64,000 bases of DNA. Origin: Salinicoccus halodurans. GTDB taxonomy: Bacteria; Bacillota; Bacilli; Staphylococcales; Salinicoccaceae. Below the pieces are notes generated by a model that had not been told where the DNA came from, did not search any database, and saw only the letters and a program-made list of their open reading frames with translations. Shown here piece after piece: positions 44,211-54,379 of this stretch; position 1 is the first letter of the stretch, and each line of letters opens with the position of its first letter. The DNA lies in the NCBI RefSeq assembly GCF_900114445.1, contig NZ_FOTB01000003.1, positions 337,896 through 401,895 on the forward strand, written 5' to 3'. The translations under genes were made by a program, and so were the position numbers.

Positions 44211-45045
44211 TTATCAGGACCATACACTTGATGGAGAGAAAGTGAAAACAGACTTTTTAAAGGATATGACATACAGTGAGTATTTAAATCTTGATCAGAT
44301 ACTCACAGCCCAGAGTCCTCTGACGGACCAGCATGATGAAAAATTGTTCATCATCATCCACCAGGTGTCGGAACTGTGGATGAAACTGATCATCCACGAA
44401 CTGAATTCCGCCATAGAGGACATCCGGCAGGACGATTTCAGACTGGCGTTCAAAAAACTTGCACGGGTGACAAATGTCCAGAATCAGCTGATCACATCCT
44501 GGAATGTACTGGCTACGATGACGCCGAGTGACTATCTCAATTTCAGGGACAGTCTTGGAAACGCGTCCGGTTTCCAGTCCTATCAAAACCGCATTATTGA
44601 ATATTGTCTGGGGTATAAGACAACCCATGCTTTGAAGATTTACGAAAAAGATCCTGAAATCCACAACAGGCTCAAAACGCAGCTGGAAACACCCAGTATA
44701 TATGATGAGGCCATCCGTGCGGTCGCAAGACAGGGATTCCATATTGATAAAGAAGTGCTCGAGCGTGACATTACTGAAAATTACACACCCAGCGCATCTG
44801 TCAAAGAGGCATTCAAGAAGATCTACCTCAATACTGGTGAATATTTCGAATTGTATGAGCTGCTCGAGAAACTCGTGGATGTCGAAGATCTGTACAGCCA
44901 GTGGCGCTTCAGACACATGAAGACGGTCGAACGCATCATCGGTTTCAAGAAAGGGACAGGTGGCAGTTCCGGTGTCAATTATCTGAAGCGGGTGATTGAT
45001 GATTATTTCTTCAAGGAATTATGGGAACTGCGTACAGAATTATAA
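44203..45045 (+). CDS. kynA: Tryptophan 2,3-dioxygenase
   Basis: 280 aa haem enzyme. [19 protein letters not shown] (active-site His), [19 protein letters not shown] (Arg binding the carboxylate), haem ligand H238 in [13 protein letters not shown], and [11 protein letters not shown] loop. Opens the indole ring, the first step of the pathway. Gene order UBA places the first enzyme last. Confidence 0.94.
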   Translation: MSDYQDHTLDGEKVKTDFLKDMTYSEYLNLDQILTAQSPLTDQHDEKLFIIIHQVSELWMKLIIHELNSAIEDIRQDDFRLAFKKLARVTNVQNQLITSWNVLATMTPSDYLNFRDSLGNASGFQSYQNRIIEYCLGYKTTHALKIYEKDPEIHNRLKTQLETPSIYDEAIRAVARQGFHIDKEVLERDITENYTPSASVKEAFKKIYLNTGEYFELYELLEKLVDVEDLYSQWRFRHMKTVERIIGFKKGTGGSSGVNYLKRVIDDYFFKELWELRTEL

Positions 45046-45067
45046 TGGGATAAGGAGAGATCAGTAT

Positions 45068-45388
45068 ATGAGGGATTACGGTCAGACCAATATATTTGAT
45101 GATGTAATCAGGGAAGATGAATCATTCGTCATCGTTGTCCAGGAAGTGACTGAGCAGGGCGGCCAGCTTCAAAAAAGAGTCCTGCGGGAGTATCCAAGCC
45201 TGAAGATGGACGGGATGAAAAACTTATTCGAACATCTAAAGGATGTTTATCTGGAAGAAGAACTCCACGATCGCGGAACCTATTTCGATCTCACAGTTTA
45301 TACGAATGAAGATTACGCGGGGGAAAATATATACGCTCATGTAAAAAGGTACAGAAACAGTAAAGAATGGACTGCTACCGCAAAATGA
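45068..45388 (+). CDS. Uncharacterised protein at the end of the kyn operon
   Basis: 106 aa, soluble, acidic-to-neutral, no recognised domain; central LREYPSLKMDGMKNLFEHLKDVYLEEELHDRG. AAGGAGAG precedes ATG 45068, 22 bases after kynA, and a terminator follows, so it is co-transcribed with kynUBA. No cysteines. Role unknown. Confidence 0.65.
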   Translation: MRDYGQTNIFDDVIREDESFVIVVQEVTEQGGQLQKRVLREYPSLKMDGMKNLFEHLKDVYLEEELHDRGTYFDLTVYTNEDYAGENIYAHVKRYRNSKEWTATAK

Positions 45389-45396
45389 TTCTATTG

Positions 45397-45425
45397 GCAT
45401 CTGGATTTTTTCCAGGTGCTTTTTC
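45397..45425 (+). terminator. Terminator of the kyn operon
   Basis: GCATCTGGA-TTTTT-TCCAGGTGC (one G-T pair) followed by TTTTTC. Confidence 0.8.
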
Positions 45426-45466
45426 ATTACAGAAAACGAGACATAAAAACTGAATATTTAATTTAT

Positions 45467-45480
45467 TGTAAGCGGTTTTA
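45467..45480. promoter_or_regulatory. cre site in the TAXI-TRAP promoter
   Basis: TGTAAGCGGTTTTA, one mismatch from the cre consensus, sitting between -35 and -10, so CcpA would block initiation. Confidence 0.6.
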
Positions 45481-45489
45481 TGATACAAT
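45481..45489 (+). promoter_or_regulatory. Extended -10 promoter of the TAXI-TRAP operon
   Basis: TGA-TACAAT; start near 45496. Confidence 0.55.
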
Positions 45490-45530
45490 AAACAGTAAGT
45501 AAGGAAAAAAATTGAAAAGGGGACCTGGAA

Positions 45531-46559
45531 ATGAAGAAATTCTCTTGGTTTTTAGTACTTTTGCTTGCGATGTCTATTTTCTTAGCTGCATGCGGTGGAA
45601 ATGAAGGAGGAAATGGCGGTGAAGCTGAAAGCGAAGATTCAGACAGCACTTCAGAAGAAGGTTCTGAGGATACGGCGTCCAAAGAAGGATGGGTGGAAAA
45701 CATCACCCTGCTCACCGGCGGAGAAGCAGGAGTATACTTCCCGCTTGGCGTAGCATTGGCTGATATCATTGATTCCAATGTGGATGGTGTTACCGCGACA
45801 GGCGTATCTTCGGGTGCGTCGGTTTCCAATGCGGAACAGTTGAATAACGGGGAAGCCCAGCTTGCACTTGTTCAGAATGATATTGCCTACTATGGTGCCG
45901 AAGGGGTTAATATGTTTGAAGAGCCTTTGGATAATTACAGTGGGGTGTTCACGATTTATAATGAAACGATCCAACTGGTGACCCTGGCAGATTCAGGCAT
46001 TGAATCTGTGGCAGATCTGGAAGGGAAAAGGGTGGCAATCGGTGATATAGGATCAGGTACAGAGGCGAACGCGACGCAGATTCTCGAAGCCCACGGGCTG
46101 AGTGTGGATGACGTCAATGCCCAGGCACTCGATTTTGCTGATGCTTCGACAAATCTTCAGGATGGTAATGTGGATGCGGCATTCGTTACAGCGGGTACAC
46201 CGACAGGAGCAATCCAGGAGTTGAGTGCAAGTGCTGATGTCAAGATCATCAGTTTCGATCAGGAAGCTATCGACAGCCTGATGGAGGAGTACACGTATTA
46301 TGTACAGGAGGATATTCCGGCAGATGCTTACGACAATTTTGACAGCACGGCTACGACTGTAGCGGTACAGGCCATGCTCATCGCTTCCAATGATATACCG
46401 GAAGATCAGATGTACGAGATTACGAGTGTGATTTTCGACAATCTGGATGACGTTGCCAATGCCCATGTCCGAGGAGAGGAATTGTCAGTGGACACTGCAC
46501 AGGATGGCATGTCCATCGATCTTCACCCGGGTGTGCAGAAATATTATGACGAGCAGTAA
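45531..46559 (+). CDS. TAXI-family TRAP transporter binding lipoprotein
   Basis: 342 aa. Lipobox signal (MKKFSWFLVLLLAMSIFLAAC), an acidic Ser/Glu linker, then the TAXI domain (ITLLTGGEAGVYFPLGVALADII, GVSSGASVSNAEQLNNGEAQLALVQNDIAYYG, LEGKRVAIGDIGSGTEANATQIL, VDAAFVTAGTPTGAI). Captures a solute, often glutamate or a related dicarboxylate, outside the membrane. First of three genes. Confidence 0.9.
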   Translation: MKKFSWFLVLLLAMSIFLAACGGNEGGNGGEAESEDSDSTSEEGSEDTASKEGWVENITLLTGGEAGVYFPLGVALADIIDSNVDGVTATGVSSGASVSNAEQLNNGEAQLALVQNDIAYYGAEGVNMFEEPLDNYSGVFTIYNETIQLVTLADSGIESVADLEGKRVAIGDIGSGTEANATQILEAHGLSVDDVNAQALDFADASTNLQDGNVDAAFVTAGTPTGAIQELSASADVKIISFDQEAIDSLMEEYTYYVQEDIPADAYDNFDSTATTVAVQAMLIASNDIPEDQMYEITSVIFDNLDDVANAHVRGEELSVDTAQDGMSIDLHPGVQKYYDEQ

Positions 46560-47076
46560 AAAAGTGCATGAAAGCAGCAATAAAAAGACATTGTGTTTCC
46601 GCAATGTCTTTTTATCCCTTATCGGAGTGGTTTTGATTTCGTGTCTGGTGATATTGCTCTATGTATACAGACCTTCATACCTGGTTGTTGCTGAATACGA
46701 AACCGGCGAGACTCTTTACGAAACAAGAGTAGACCAGGGTGAACGTTTTGCGATCACTTACATCCATTCAGTGGAGAGGTCTCCGGTCAAAGAGGTATTT
46801 GAAGTCAGAAACGAAGAAATCTACACGATGGAAAGTCATACTGAATCGTTTGGAGCCGGGATGCCATATAATGGCGAAGATGTGGAAATGAAGAATGGGA
46901 AATTCATCATCAGGAATATCGACCGCAAAGTACATGGCGGCAGTCTGAAGGTGAGACCGTCATCGGTATTTCCCCATCATATAGAAATCGGCGGGAGCAC
47001 CATAACGATATCTGAGGCACCGTATTCCGGGAAGAATCTTGAAATCAAAGTGGTAAGAACATACTTTAAGGGGTGA
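46546..47076 (+). CDS. DUF1850 protein of TAXI-TRAP system
   Basis: 176 aa with one N-terminal helix (NVFLSLIGVVLISCLVILLYVY) and a DUF1850 domain outside (ERFAITYIHSVERSPVKEVFEVRNEEIYTMESHTESFGAGMPY). It starts within the last 14 bases of the binding protein gene and overlaps the permease start, so translation is coupled. Standard partner of TAXI-TRAP permeases; role unknown. Confidence 0.82.
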   Translation: MTSSKKVHESSNKKTLCFRNVFLSLIGVVLISCLVILLYVYRPSYLVVAEYETGETLYETRVDQGERFAITYIHSVERSPVKEVFEVRNEEIYTMESHTESFGAGMPYNGEDVEMKNGKFIIRNIDRKVHGGSLKVRPSSVFPHHIEIGGSTITISEAPYSGKNLEIKVVRTYFKG

Positions 47077-49313
47077 TGAACAAAGTGGATGAGAAAGAAC
47101 AGCAAAGAATGATACAGGAGCTGGAGGGCAGTGACAGACAGCCGGGGAAAAAACTTGGACTGATGGTAAGTATTGTTGCTGTCGGCTTATCGCTGTTCCA
47201 TTTGTATGTGGCTGGTTTCGGGTTGCCGGGAATAGGATCAAGGACATTCCTGCTCATACATCTGGTACTTGGCATGGTATTGGTTTTTCTTATTTTTCCA
47301 TTCAAGAAAGGACTGGGCCAAAAAACGATTCCCTGGTATGACCTGTCAATTGCGGCGATAACGTTCAGTATCGGGGTCTATCTGATCCAGCGTCAGGAAG
47401 CGGAGGCGATCATTTCTGCACGGCCGACGGAAATGGATCTCATCGTTGGAACACTTTTTGTCATTTTGGTGATTGAAGCAACCCGGAGGGTAGTAGGCCT
47501 TCCTTTAGTAATCATTGCGGTACTTTTCATCACCTATTTTTTTCTCGGAGAATTTATGCCGGGTCAGTTTTACCACAGCCGTGGTGATTTCTCCAGATTC
47601 ATATATGAAATCGTCTATCGGAGCAATGGTATATTCGGTACTCCGATATATGCTTCCGCGCAATTCGTATTCATATTCATACTTTTTGGAGCAATATTGG
47701 AATCGACCGGTGCGGGAAAGATGTTCATCGACCTTGCGATACGGAGTGTCGGTAAATATAAGGGCGGACCGGCCAAGGCAAGCGTTGTTTCCAGCGGTAT
47801 GATGGGCAGTATTTCAGGCAGTTCAACAGCGAATGCTGTGACTACAGGGACGTTTACGATTCCGCTGATGAAAAAAGTGGGGTATCCCCCTCATGTTGCC
47901 GGCGGAGTAGAAGTGGCATCGTCATCGAGCGGACAGTTTCTGCCTCCAGTCATGGGTGCTGCTGCATTCATCATGGTGGAATTCACCGGAATACCATACT
48001 ATGAAATCATTAAAAGTGCATTCATCCCGGCCCTTCTGGCCTATGTGGGAATTCTGTTCATGGTGCATTTTGAGGCAAGTAAAAGAAATATTTCAGGAAT
48101 GGACAAATCGGAAATGGCTTCGGGGAAAAAGCTGCTGATCAGTCAGGGATATCTGATCATCCCGATTTTCATACTGCTGTATTATCTGGTGATTGAACGG
48201 ACGTCGGTCAATGCCGCTGCGTTCTATTCCATCATCGCCATGATCGCCATTGCATTTTTCGCGTACCAGTTTAAGAAGGGCCTCGGACGAACATTATTAT
48301 ATGCTGCGATAGTACTGGCGGTTACTTTATCCATGCAGTATCTGATCGGGTTCGTCAATCAGGGCCTTGTTGGGCTGAACACATTGTTCGGCATCAGCTT
48401 CTTCAGCCCTGAAATGATCCGTTGGCGGGATCCGATATTTACAATGATACTGGGCGGAATCATTGTGGCATTGTTATTCGTGCTTTTCCAGAGAACGGCG
48501 AAAATAGATGCGGTGCCGGCCAAATACGGCATGACAGAATTGATATCCGGCCTGGATAATGCTGCGCGGAACGCTCTCAGCATCATCGTTGCATGTGCGA
48601 CTGCAGGCATACTGATCGGTGTCATCACTACGAGCGGACTGTCCACAAAGTTTACGAGAATCGTCATCGACTTTTCAGATAGGATTGAGTCATGGTTGCC
48701 GAATTTTATGGTTACAGATAACACCCAGATATATATTGCCCTGGTTCTGACAGTCTTTGCCTGTCTGCTTCTCGGGATGGGTCTGCCGACCACAGCCACA
48801 TACGTAGTATTGGCAGCGGTTATTGCACCTGTACTGACCGATCTTGGTCTGCCAGTCATTGTCGCACATTTGTTTGTCCTCTACTATGGTGTCCTGGCTG
48901 ACGATACACCGCCGATCAACCTGCCCGCCTATGCCACAGCAGGTATCGCCAATGCCGGTCCGATCCGGACTGGAGTGCAGGGTTTCAAGTATGATTCTGC
49001 GGCACTGCTGCTGCCATTCATGTTTGCGATAAATCCGACAATTCTGCTGATTACAGATGCATCTGCTATGGAGATGACTTGGGCAATTATAACGGCAGCG
49101 ATAGGTATGGCGACATTTGCGTCATTTATACAGAACTATATGCTTGCGAAATACAATATTATTGAAAGGATTACAGCAGTTATTACGGCACTGTTGTTCA
49201 TACAGAGTGATGTAATTACAGATGCAATCGCATTCAGTCTGTTCATTTTACTGTTTGCTTTCCAATTGTATAAAAAAAGAAAGCAGCCAGTGCAGACAGC
49301 CCGGAGCAATTGA
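47076..49313 (+). CDS. TRAP transporter fused permease (TAXI type)
   Basis: 745 aa, many helices: small (DctQ-like) and large (DctM-like) parts in one chain. Hallmarks GSISGSSTANAVTTGTFTIPLMKKVGYPPHVAGGVEVASSSSGQFLPPVMGAAAF and ADDTPPINLPAYATAGIANAGPIRTGVQGFKYD. Sodium-driven uptake with the lipoprotein above. AAGGGG precedes ATG 47076. Confidence 0.92.
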   Translation: MNKVDEKEQQRMIQELEGSDRQPGKKLGLMVSIVAVGLSLFHLYVAGFGLPGIGSRTFLLIHLVLGMVLVFLIFPFKKGLGQKTIPWYDLSIAAITFSIGVYLIQRQEAEAIISARPTEMDLIVGTLFVILVIEATRRVVGLPLVIIAVLFITYFFLGEFMPGQFYHSRGDFSRFIYEIVYRSNGIFGTPIYASAQFVFIFILFGAILESTGAGKMFIDLAIRSVGKYKGGPAKASVVSSGMMGSISGSSTANAVTTGTFTIPLMKKVGYPPHVAGGVEVASSSSGQFLPPVMGAAAFIMVEFTGIPYYEIIKSAFIPALLAYVGILFMVHFEASKRNISGMDKSEMASGKKLLISQGYLIIPIFILLYYLVIERTSVNAAAFYSIIAMIAIAFFAYQFKKGLGRTLLYAAIVLAVTLSMQYLIGFVNQGLVGLNTLFGISFFSPEMIRWRDPIFTMILGGIIVALLFVLFQRTAKIDAVPAKYGMTELISGLDNAARNALSIIVACATAGILIGVITTSGLSTKFTRIVIDFSDRIESWLPNFMVTDNTQIYIALVLTVFACLLLGMGLPTTATYVVLAAVIAPVLTDLGLPVIVAHLFVLYYGVLADDTPPINLPAYATAGIANAGPIRTGVQGFKYDSAALLLPFMFAINPTILLITDASAMEMTWAIITAAIGMATFASFIQNYMLAKYNIIERITAVITALLFIQSDVITDAIAFSLFILLFAFQLYKKRKQPVQTARSN

Positions 49314-49318
49314 TAGAA

Positions 49319-49347
49319 AGTACCTGAAGTGATTTCAGGTGCTTTTA
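49319..49347 (+). terminator. Terminator of the TAXI-TRAP operon
   Basis: Stem of about 8 bp (GTACCTGAA / TTCAGGTGC) then TTTTATTG. Confidence 0.65.
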
Positions 49348-49409
49348 TTGTATGCAATCTGCATCTTTACCTTTCTGACACAATTCCGATATGTAAAATC
49401 ATAAATGGT

Positions 49410-49438
49410 TTGTGACATTAACCAAACATCTTTATAAT
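49410..49438 (+). promoter_or_regulatory. Promoter of sqdB
   Basis: TTGTGA (49410-49415), 17 bases, TATAAT (49433-49438). Start near 49445. In the leader GTATAC occurs twice (49446-49451, 49457-49462) around TTGCG, a possible operator. Confidence 0.6.
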
Positions 49439-49476
49439 AATATATGTATACTTGCGGTATACTATGTTTTAACTAA

Positions 49477-50652
<1,176 letters not shown>

Positions 50653-50668
50653 AGAAAGAGGTAATGGT

Positions 50669-51805
50669 ATGAAGATCGCGATTGTCACAGAAACATTTTT
50701 ACCGTCCACGGATGGTATTGTTACAAGACTGACAAAAGCCATTGATTACTTTATGCGGGAAGGCCATGAAGTCCTGGTCATCGCGCCTGACCTGGGAGTA
50801 CATGATTATAAGGGTGCCAAAGTGGTCGGTATCAAACCGGTCACTTTCCCTTTTTACAGATACCGCAAATGGGGATTTCCATCCCGCAGGGTATATCATA
50901 TATTAAAAGATTTTGAACCGGATGTCGTACATGCAGTCAACCCCGTACTCCTTGCGACAAGTGCTGTAAAGGCAGCACAGAAATTAAATATTCCGCTCGT
51001 CTCTTCATACCATACACATCTGCCGAAGTATTTGGATTACTACACAATCTATAAACCTGCAAAACCATTGCTCTGGTGGTATATCAGGCGCAATCACAAA
51101 AATGCAGATGTCAATCTTGTCACATCCAAAGCGATCAGGGATGAACTGGACGCCGAAGGGATAAAAAGGCTCGATATCATCCCGCGCGGCGTGGATGTAA
51201 TCAACCGACATCCGGATTTCAGGGATGACGCGATGCGTTACAGGCTGACCGGCGGCAAACCGGAAAACAAGCTGCTGGTTTTCATCGGCAGACTGGCTGT
51301 GGAGAAAGAAATCCATAAAATCATCCCTCTCCTTGAAGCACGTGATGATATCAGTCTTGCAATCATTGGAGACGGCCCGGCACGTTCAGGCATAGAGAAG
51401 AAATTTGAGGCGACAAATACTATATTCACAGGATTCATGCATGGGGAAGAGCTGTCCAAAGCATTTGCCTCGGGAGATGCTTTCATATTCCCATCCGTAT
51501 CGGAAACACTGGGGCTCGTAATACTTGAGTCCATGGCTTCGGGACTTCCGTTGATCGCTGCAAAGAGCGGACCGACGAATGAACAGGTCACAGACGGGGT
51601 GAACGGCATGCTTTACGAGAATGAAGATCTGGACAGTATGATCCGTGCAGTGGAGATTCTGGAAGATAAAGAGAAACTCGATGAAATGAAGCGTAATGCA
51701 CGTGAAGAAGCGATGGGATATGCATGGGACAAGACCTCGCAAAGACTGATCGATTTTTACATGGATGCAAGAGACAGGCATTCAACAGGTGACAAAAAGG
51801 CTTGA
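50669..51805 (+). CDS. sqdX: Sulfoquinovosyl diacylglycerol synthase (SqdX-like GT4)
   Basis: 378 aa, GT-B fold. MKIAIVTETFLPSTDGIVTRL start; SSYHTHLPKYLDYYT; GVDVINRHPDFRDDAMRYRLTGG; LLVFIGRLAVEKE; IIGDGPARSGIEKKF; FTGFMHGEELSKAFASGDAFIFPSVSETLGLVILESMASG. This chain matches the SqdX/SQD2 group better than other GT4 families. It moves sulfoquinovose to diacylglycerol to make SQDG in the membrane. It starts 16 bases after sqdB and shares its transcript. AAAGAGG lies before ATG 50669. Confidence 0.88.
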   Translation: MKIAIVTETFLPSTDGIVTRLTKAIDYFMREGHEVLVIAPDLGVHDYKGAKVVGIKPVTFPFYRYRKWGFPSRRVYHILKDFEPDVVHAVNPVLLATSAVKAAQKLNIPLVSSYHTHLPKYLDYYTIYKPAKPLLWWYIRRNHKNADVNLVTSKAIRDELDAEGIKRLDIIPRGVDVINRHPDFRDDAMRYRLTGGKPENKLLVFIGRLAVEKEIHKIIPLLEARDDISLAIIGDGPARSGIEKKFEATNTIFTGFMHGEELSKAFASGDAFIFPSVSETLGLVILESMASGLPLIAAKSGPTNEQVTDGVNGMLYENEDLDSMIRAVEILEDKEKLDEMKRNAREEAMGYAWDKTSQRLIDFYMDARDRHSTGDKKA

Positions 51806-51822
51806 TAAAGGATGTGTAAGTG

Positions 51823-53124
51823 ATGAGAATGGTAGATTTAATTGCAAAAAAACGCGACGGCGGTGCGTTGACAAAAGAAGAGATTAATTTCTTCATCAAC
51901 GCTTATACAAATGGGGATATCCCTGATTACCAGGTTTCAAGCCTGATGATGGCGATATTTTTCCAGGACATGACTGACGATGAAAGAGCGGACCTTACAA
52001 TGGCCATGGTCAAGTCCGGTGATGAGATCGATCTTTCATCAATTGAAGGAATTAAAGTCGACAAGCACTCCACCGGCGGTGTAGGCGATACAACGACACT
52101 CGTCCTGGCGCCGCTCGTAGCAGCACTCGATGTACCGGTGGCAAAAATGAGCGGACGCGGACTCGGCCATACGGGAGGTACGATCGATAAGCTGGAAGCA
52201 GTGGAAGGCTTCCATGTTGAAATCACCGAACAGGAATTTGCAGGTATCGTCAACCGCGATAAAGTGGCGGTCATCGGGCAGTCCGGGAATCTGACGCCTG
52301 CTGACAAGAAGCTCTATGCATTGCGTGACGTGACAGCTACAGTCAATTCCATTCCGCTGATCGCAAGCTCGATCATGAGCAAGAAGATCGCAGCTGGTGC
52401 AGATGCGATTGTCCTGGATGTCAAAACAGGAGACGGCGCATTCATGAAGAGTGAAGCGGATGCTGTCGCCCTTGCCAAAGCAATGGTGTCCATCGGTAAT
52501 AATGTCGGCAGAAACACCATGGCTATCATTTCAAGCATGGCGGAACCGCTCGGCCGTGCAATTGGGAATGCACTGGAAGTGAGAGAGGCGATTGAAACAC
52601 TCCGGGGCGAGGGGCCGTCAGATCTCACGGCGCTCTGCCTGGAGCTCGGTGCCCAGATGACAGTGCTCGGTGGTAAGGCGGAGACACTTGAAGAGGCAAA
52701 AGGCAAGCTCAAGGAAGTCATCGATAACGGTAAAGCACTTGAGAAGTTCAAAGTGTTCCTGTCCAATCAGGGGGGAGACGCATCTGTAGTCGACGATGTT
52801 TCCAAACTTCCGCAGGCGGAATACCAGATTGAAGTGAAAGCCGGGACTTCAGGCTATATCGAAGAAATTGCGGCAGAAGAACTCGGTGTCGCTTCCGCGA
52901 TGCTCGGTGCCGGCCGCCAGACAAAAGAAGATGTCATCGATCTTGCGGTAGGGCTCATGCTCGAGAAGAAAGTGGGAGACCGGGTGGATGCGGGAGAGAC
53001 ACTCGCAGTCATCCATTCGAACCGCGAAGAAGTCGAAGAGGTAAAACAGAAAATACTCGACAACTACATAATCGGCGGCAGTGAAGTGAATATTGAGCTT
53101 ATCAAACAGGTGATTACAGAATAA
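51823..53124 (+). CDS. pdp: Pyrimidine-nucleoside phosphorylase
   Basis: 433 aa. [21 protein letters not shown] start, [25 protein letters not shown] (phosphate-binding), [15 protein letters not shown] and a C-terminal biotinyl-lipoyl-like domain. Very close to staphylococcal Pdp; splits uridine and thymidine. ATG 51823 with AAAGGATG upstream, 17 bases after sqdX. Confidence 0.93.
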   Translation: MRMVDLIAKKRDGGALTKEEINFFINAYTNGDIPDYQVSSLMMAIFFQDMTDDERADLTMAMVKSGDEIDLSSIEGIKVDKHSTGGVGDTTTLVLAPLVAALDVPVAKMSGRGLGHTGGTIDKLEAVEGFHVEITEQEFAGIVNRDKVAVIGQSGNLTPADKKLYALRDVTATVNSIPLIASSIMSKKIAAGADAIVLDVKTGDGAFMKSEADAVALAKAMVSIGNNVGRNTMAIISSMAEPLGRAIGNALEVREAIETLRGEGPSDLTALCLELGAQMTVLGGKAETLEEAKGKLKEVIDNGKALEKFKVFLSNQGGDASVVDDVSKLPQAEYQIEVKAGTSGYIEEIAAEELGVASAMLGAGRQTKEDVIDLAVGLMLEKKVGDRVDAGETLAVIHSNREEVEEVKQKILDNYIIGGSEVNIELIKQVITE

Positions 53125-53132
53125 GCTTCTAT

Positions 53133-53166
53133 AACAGGCTCCGGTAACCCGGAGCCTGTTTTTGTG
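53133..53166 (+). terminator. Terminator after pdp
   Basis: 12-bp perfect stem AACAGGCTCCGG-TAAC-CCGGAGCCTGTT followed by TTTTTG. Confidence 0.88.
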
Positions 53167-53175
53167 CGGTTTATT

Positions 53176-53205
53176 TTTACAGATCAGCTGTAATTGGATT
53201 ATAAT
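53176..53205 (+). promoter_or_regulatory. Promoter of UDP-sugar pyrophosphorylase gene
   Basis: TTTACA (53176-53181), 18 bases, TATAAT (53200-53205). Confidence 0.55.
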
Positions 53206-53233
53206 AAAGTAAACAGACGATGGAGGCAAAGTA

Positions 53234-54379
53234 ATGATAACAAAATGGATCCCTCAATTTGAAAAGCTGGCGGAAAATTACCAGCAGAAAGTGGAAGAGC
53301 AATTTAAGACGTTGTCTCTGGATGAAATCAAAGAGACATATGAAGAGGTATATGTGAACCCCGGAACAGTTGATATGGCGACGGTTGAAGAAGTGCCTTT
53401 CACAGGTAAGGACGAACTGGATATAGATAAAATTTCAAATGCCGCAAAAGAAGCGGTTAAAAATGGTGAAGTGGCAGCGCTCCTGATGGCGGGCGGCCAG
53501 GGGACACGCCTTGAGCATCCCGGACCTAAAGGAACATTTTCCTTTGACGGACTCTCACTTTTTGAACTTCAGGCAAAACAGATCAAAACAGCTGAACGGG
53601 AAACGGGTCAACCGATTCACTGGTACATCATGACGAGCGATATCAACCATACCGAGACACTTTCGTTCTTTTCAAAGCATAATCATTTCGGATTTGAAGA
53701 GAAAAACGTCCATTTCTTCCGCCAGGAACATTTCCCCGCTCTGTCAAAAGACGGTGAATTACTGCTGACGGAGGATAAGGAAATCATGCTGACTCCAAAT
53801 GGTAACGGCGGTATCTTCAGTGCACTCAAAGCAAGTGGTATGCTTGAAGATATGAAAGAGCGCGGCATTGAACATGTATTCATGAACAATGTTGATAATG
53901 CGGTGGTCAAAGTGCTTGATCCGGTATTGCTGGGTCTGCACGTCAGTGAGAACAATGATGTGACTTCAAAATCGATACTCCCGAAACCCGGTGAAAGTGT
54001 CGGGCGCCTCAGTATGGTGAATGGTCAGAAGAGTGTGGTGGAATATACTGAACTGCCTGAGGGGGCGGGTGAACAGTTCCAAAACGGCAATATCGGCATC
54101 CATGTATTTGGAATGGACTATCTGCAAAAAGTGGCGGAAGAGAAAATGCCTTATCATCTGGCTTTGAAAAAACTGGAACATATGAATGAGGATCTGCTGG
54201 TTGTCAAAGATGAAGTGCTGAAATTTGAGAAGTTCTACTTTGATGCATTCCGCCATGCTGACAAACATATGACTTTGCAGGTGGACCGCAAAGGCGAGTT
54301 TTCCCCGTTGAAAAATAAAACAGGAAAAGACAGCATTGAAACGGCATATAACGATCTTAAAGATGAAGGGATAATATGA
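53234..54379 (+). CDS. UDP-sugar pyrophosphorylase (UDPGP type 1 family)
   Basis: 381 aa. Nucleotide site LLMAGGQGTRLEHPGPKGTFSF, then MTSDINHTETLSFF, PNGNGGIFSALKASG, NNVDNAVVKVLDPVLLG, and a lysine-containing C-terminal segment. The eukaryote-like UDPGP family joins UTP to glucose-1-P or N-acetylhexosamine-1-P; which one cannot be told. Staphylococci carry a homologue, so its place near sqdBX may be chance, but it could supply UDP-glucose. GGAGG before ATG 53234. Confidence 0.82.
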   Translation: MITKWIPQFEKLAENYQQKVEEQFKTLSLDEIKETYEEVYVNPGTVDMATVEEVPFTGKDELDIDKISNAAKEAVKNGEVAALLMAGGQGTRLEHPGPKGTFSFDGLSLFELQAKQIKTAERETGQPIHWYIMTSDINHTETLSFFSKHNHFGFEEKNVHFFRQEHFPALSKDGELLLTEDKEIMLTPNGNGGIFSALKASGMLEDMKERGIEHVFMNNVDNAVVKVLDPVLLGLHVSENNDVTSKSILPKPGESVGRLSMVNGQKSVVEYTELPEGAGEQFQNGNIGIHVFGMDYLQKVAEEKMPYHLALKKLEHMNEDLLVVKDEVLKFEKFYFDAFRHADKHMTLQVDRKGEFSPLKNKTGKDSIETAYNDLKDEGII

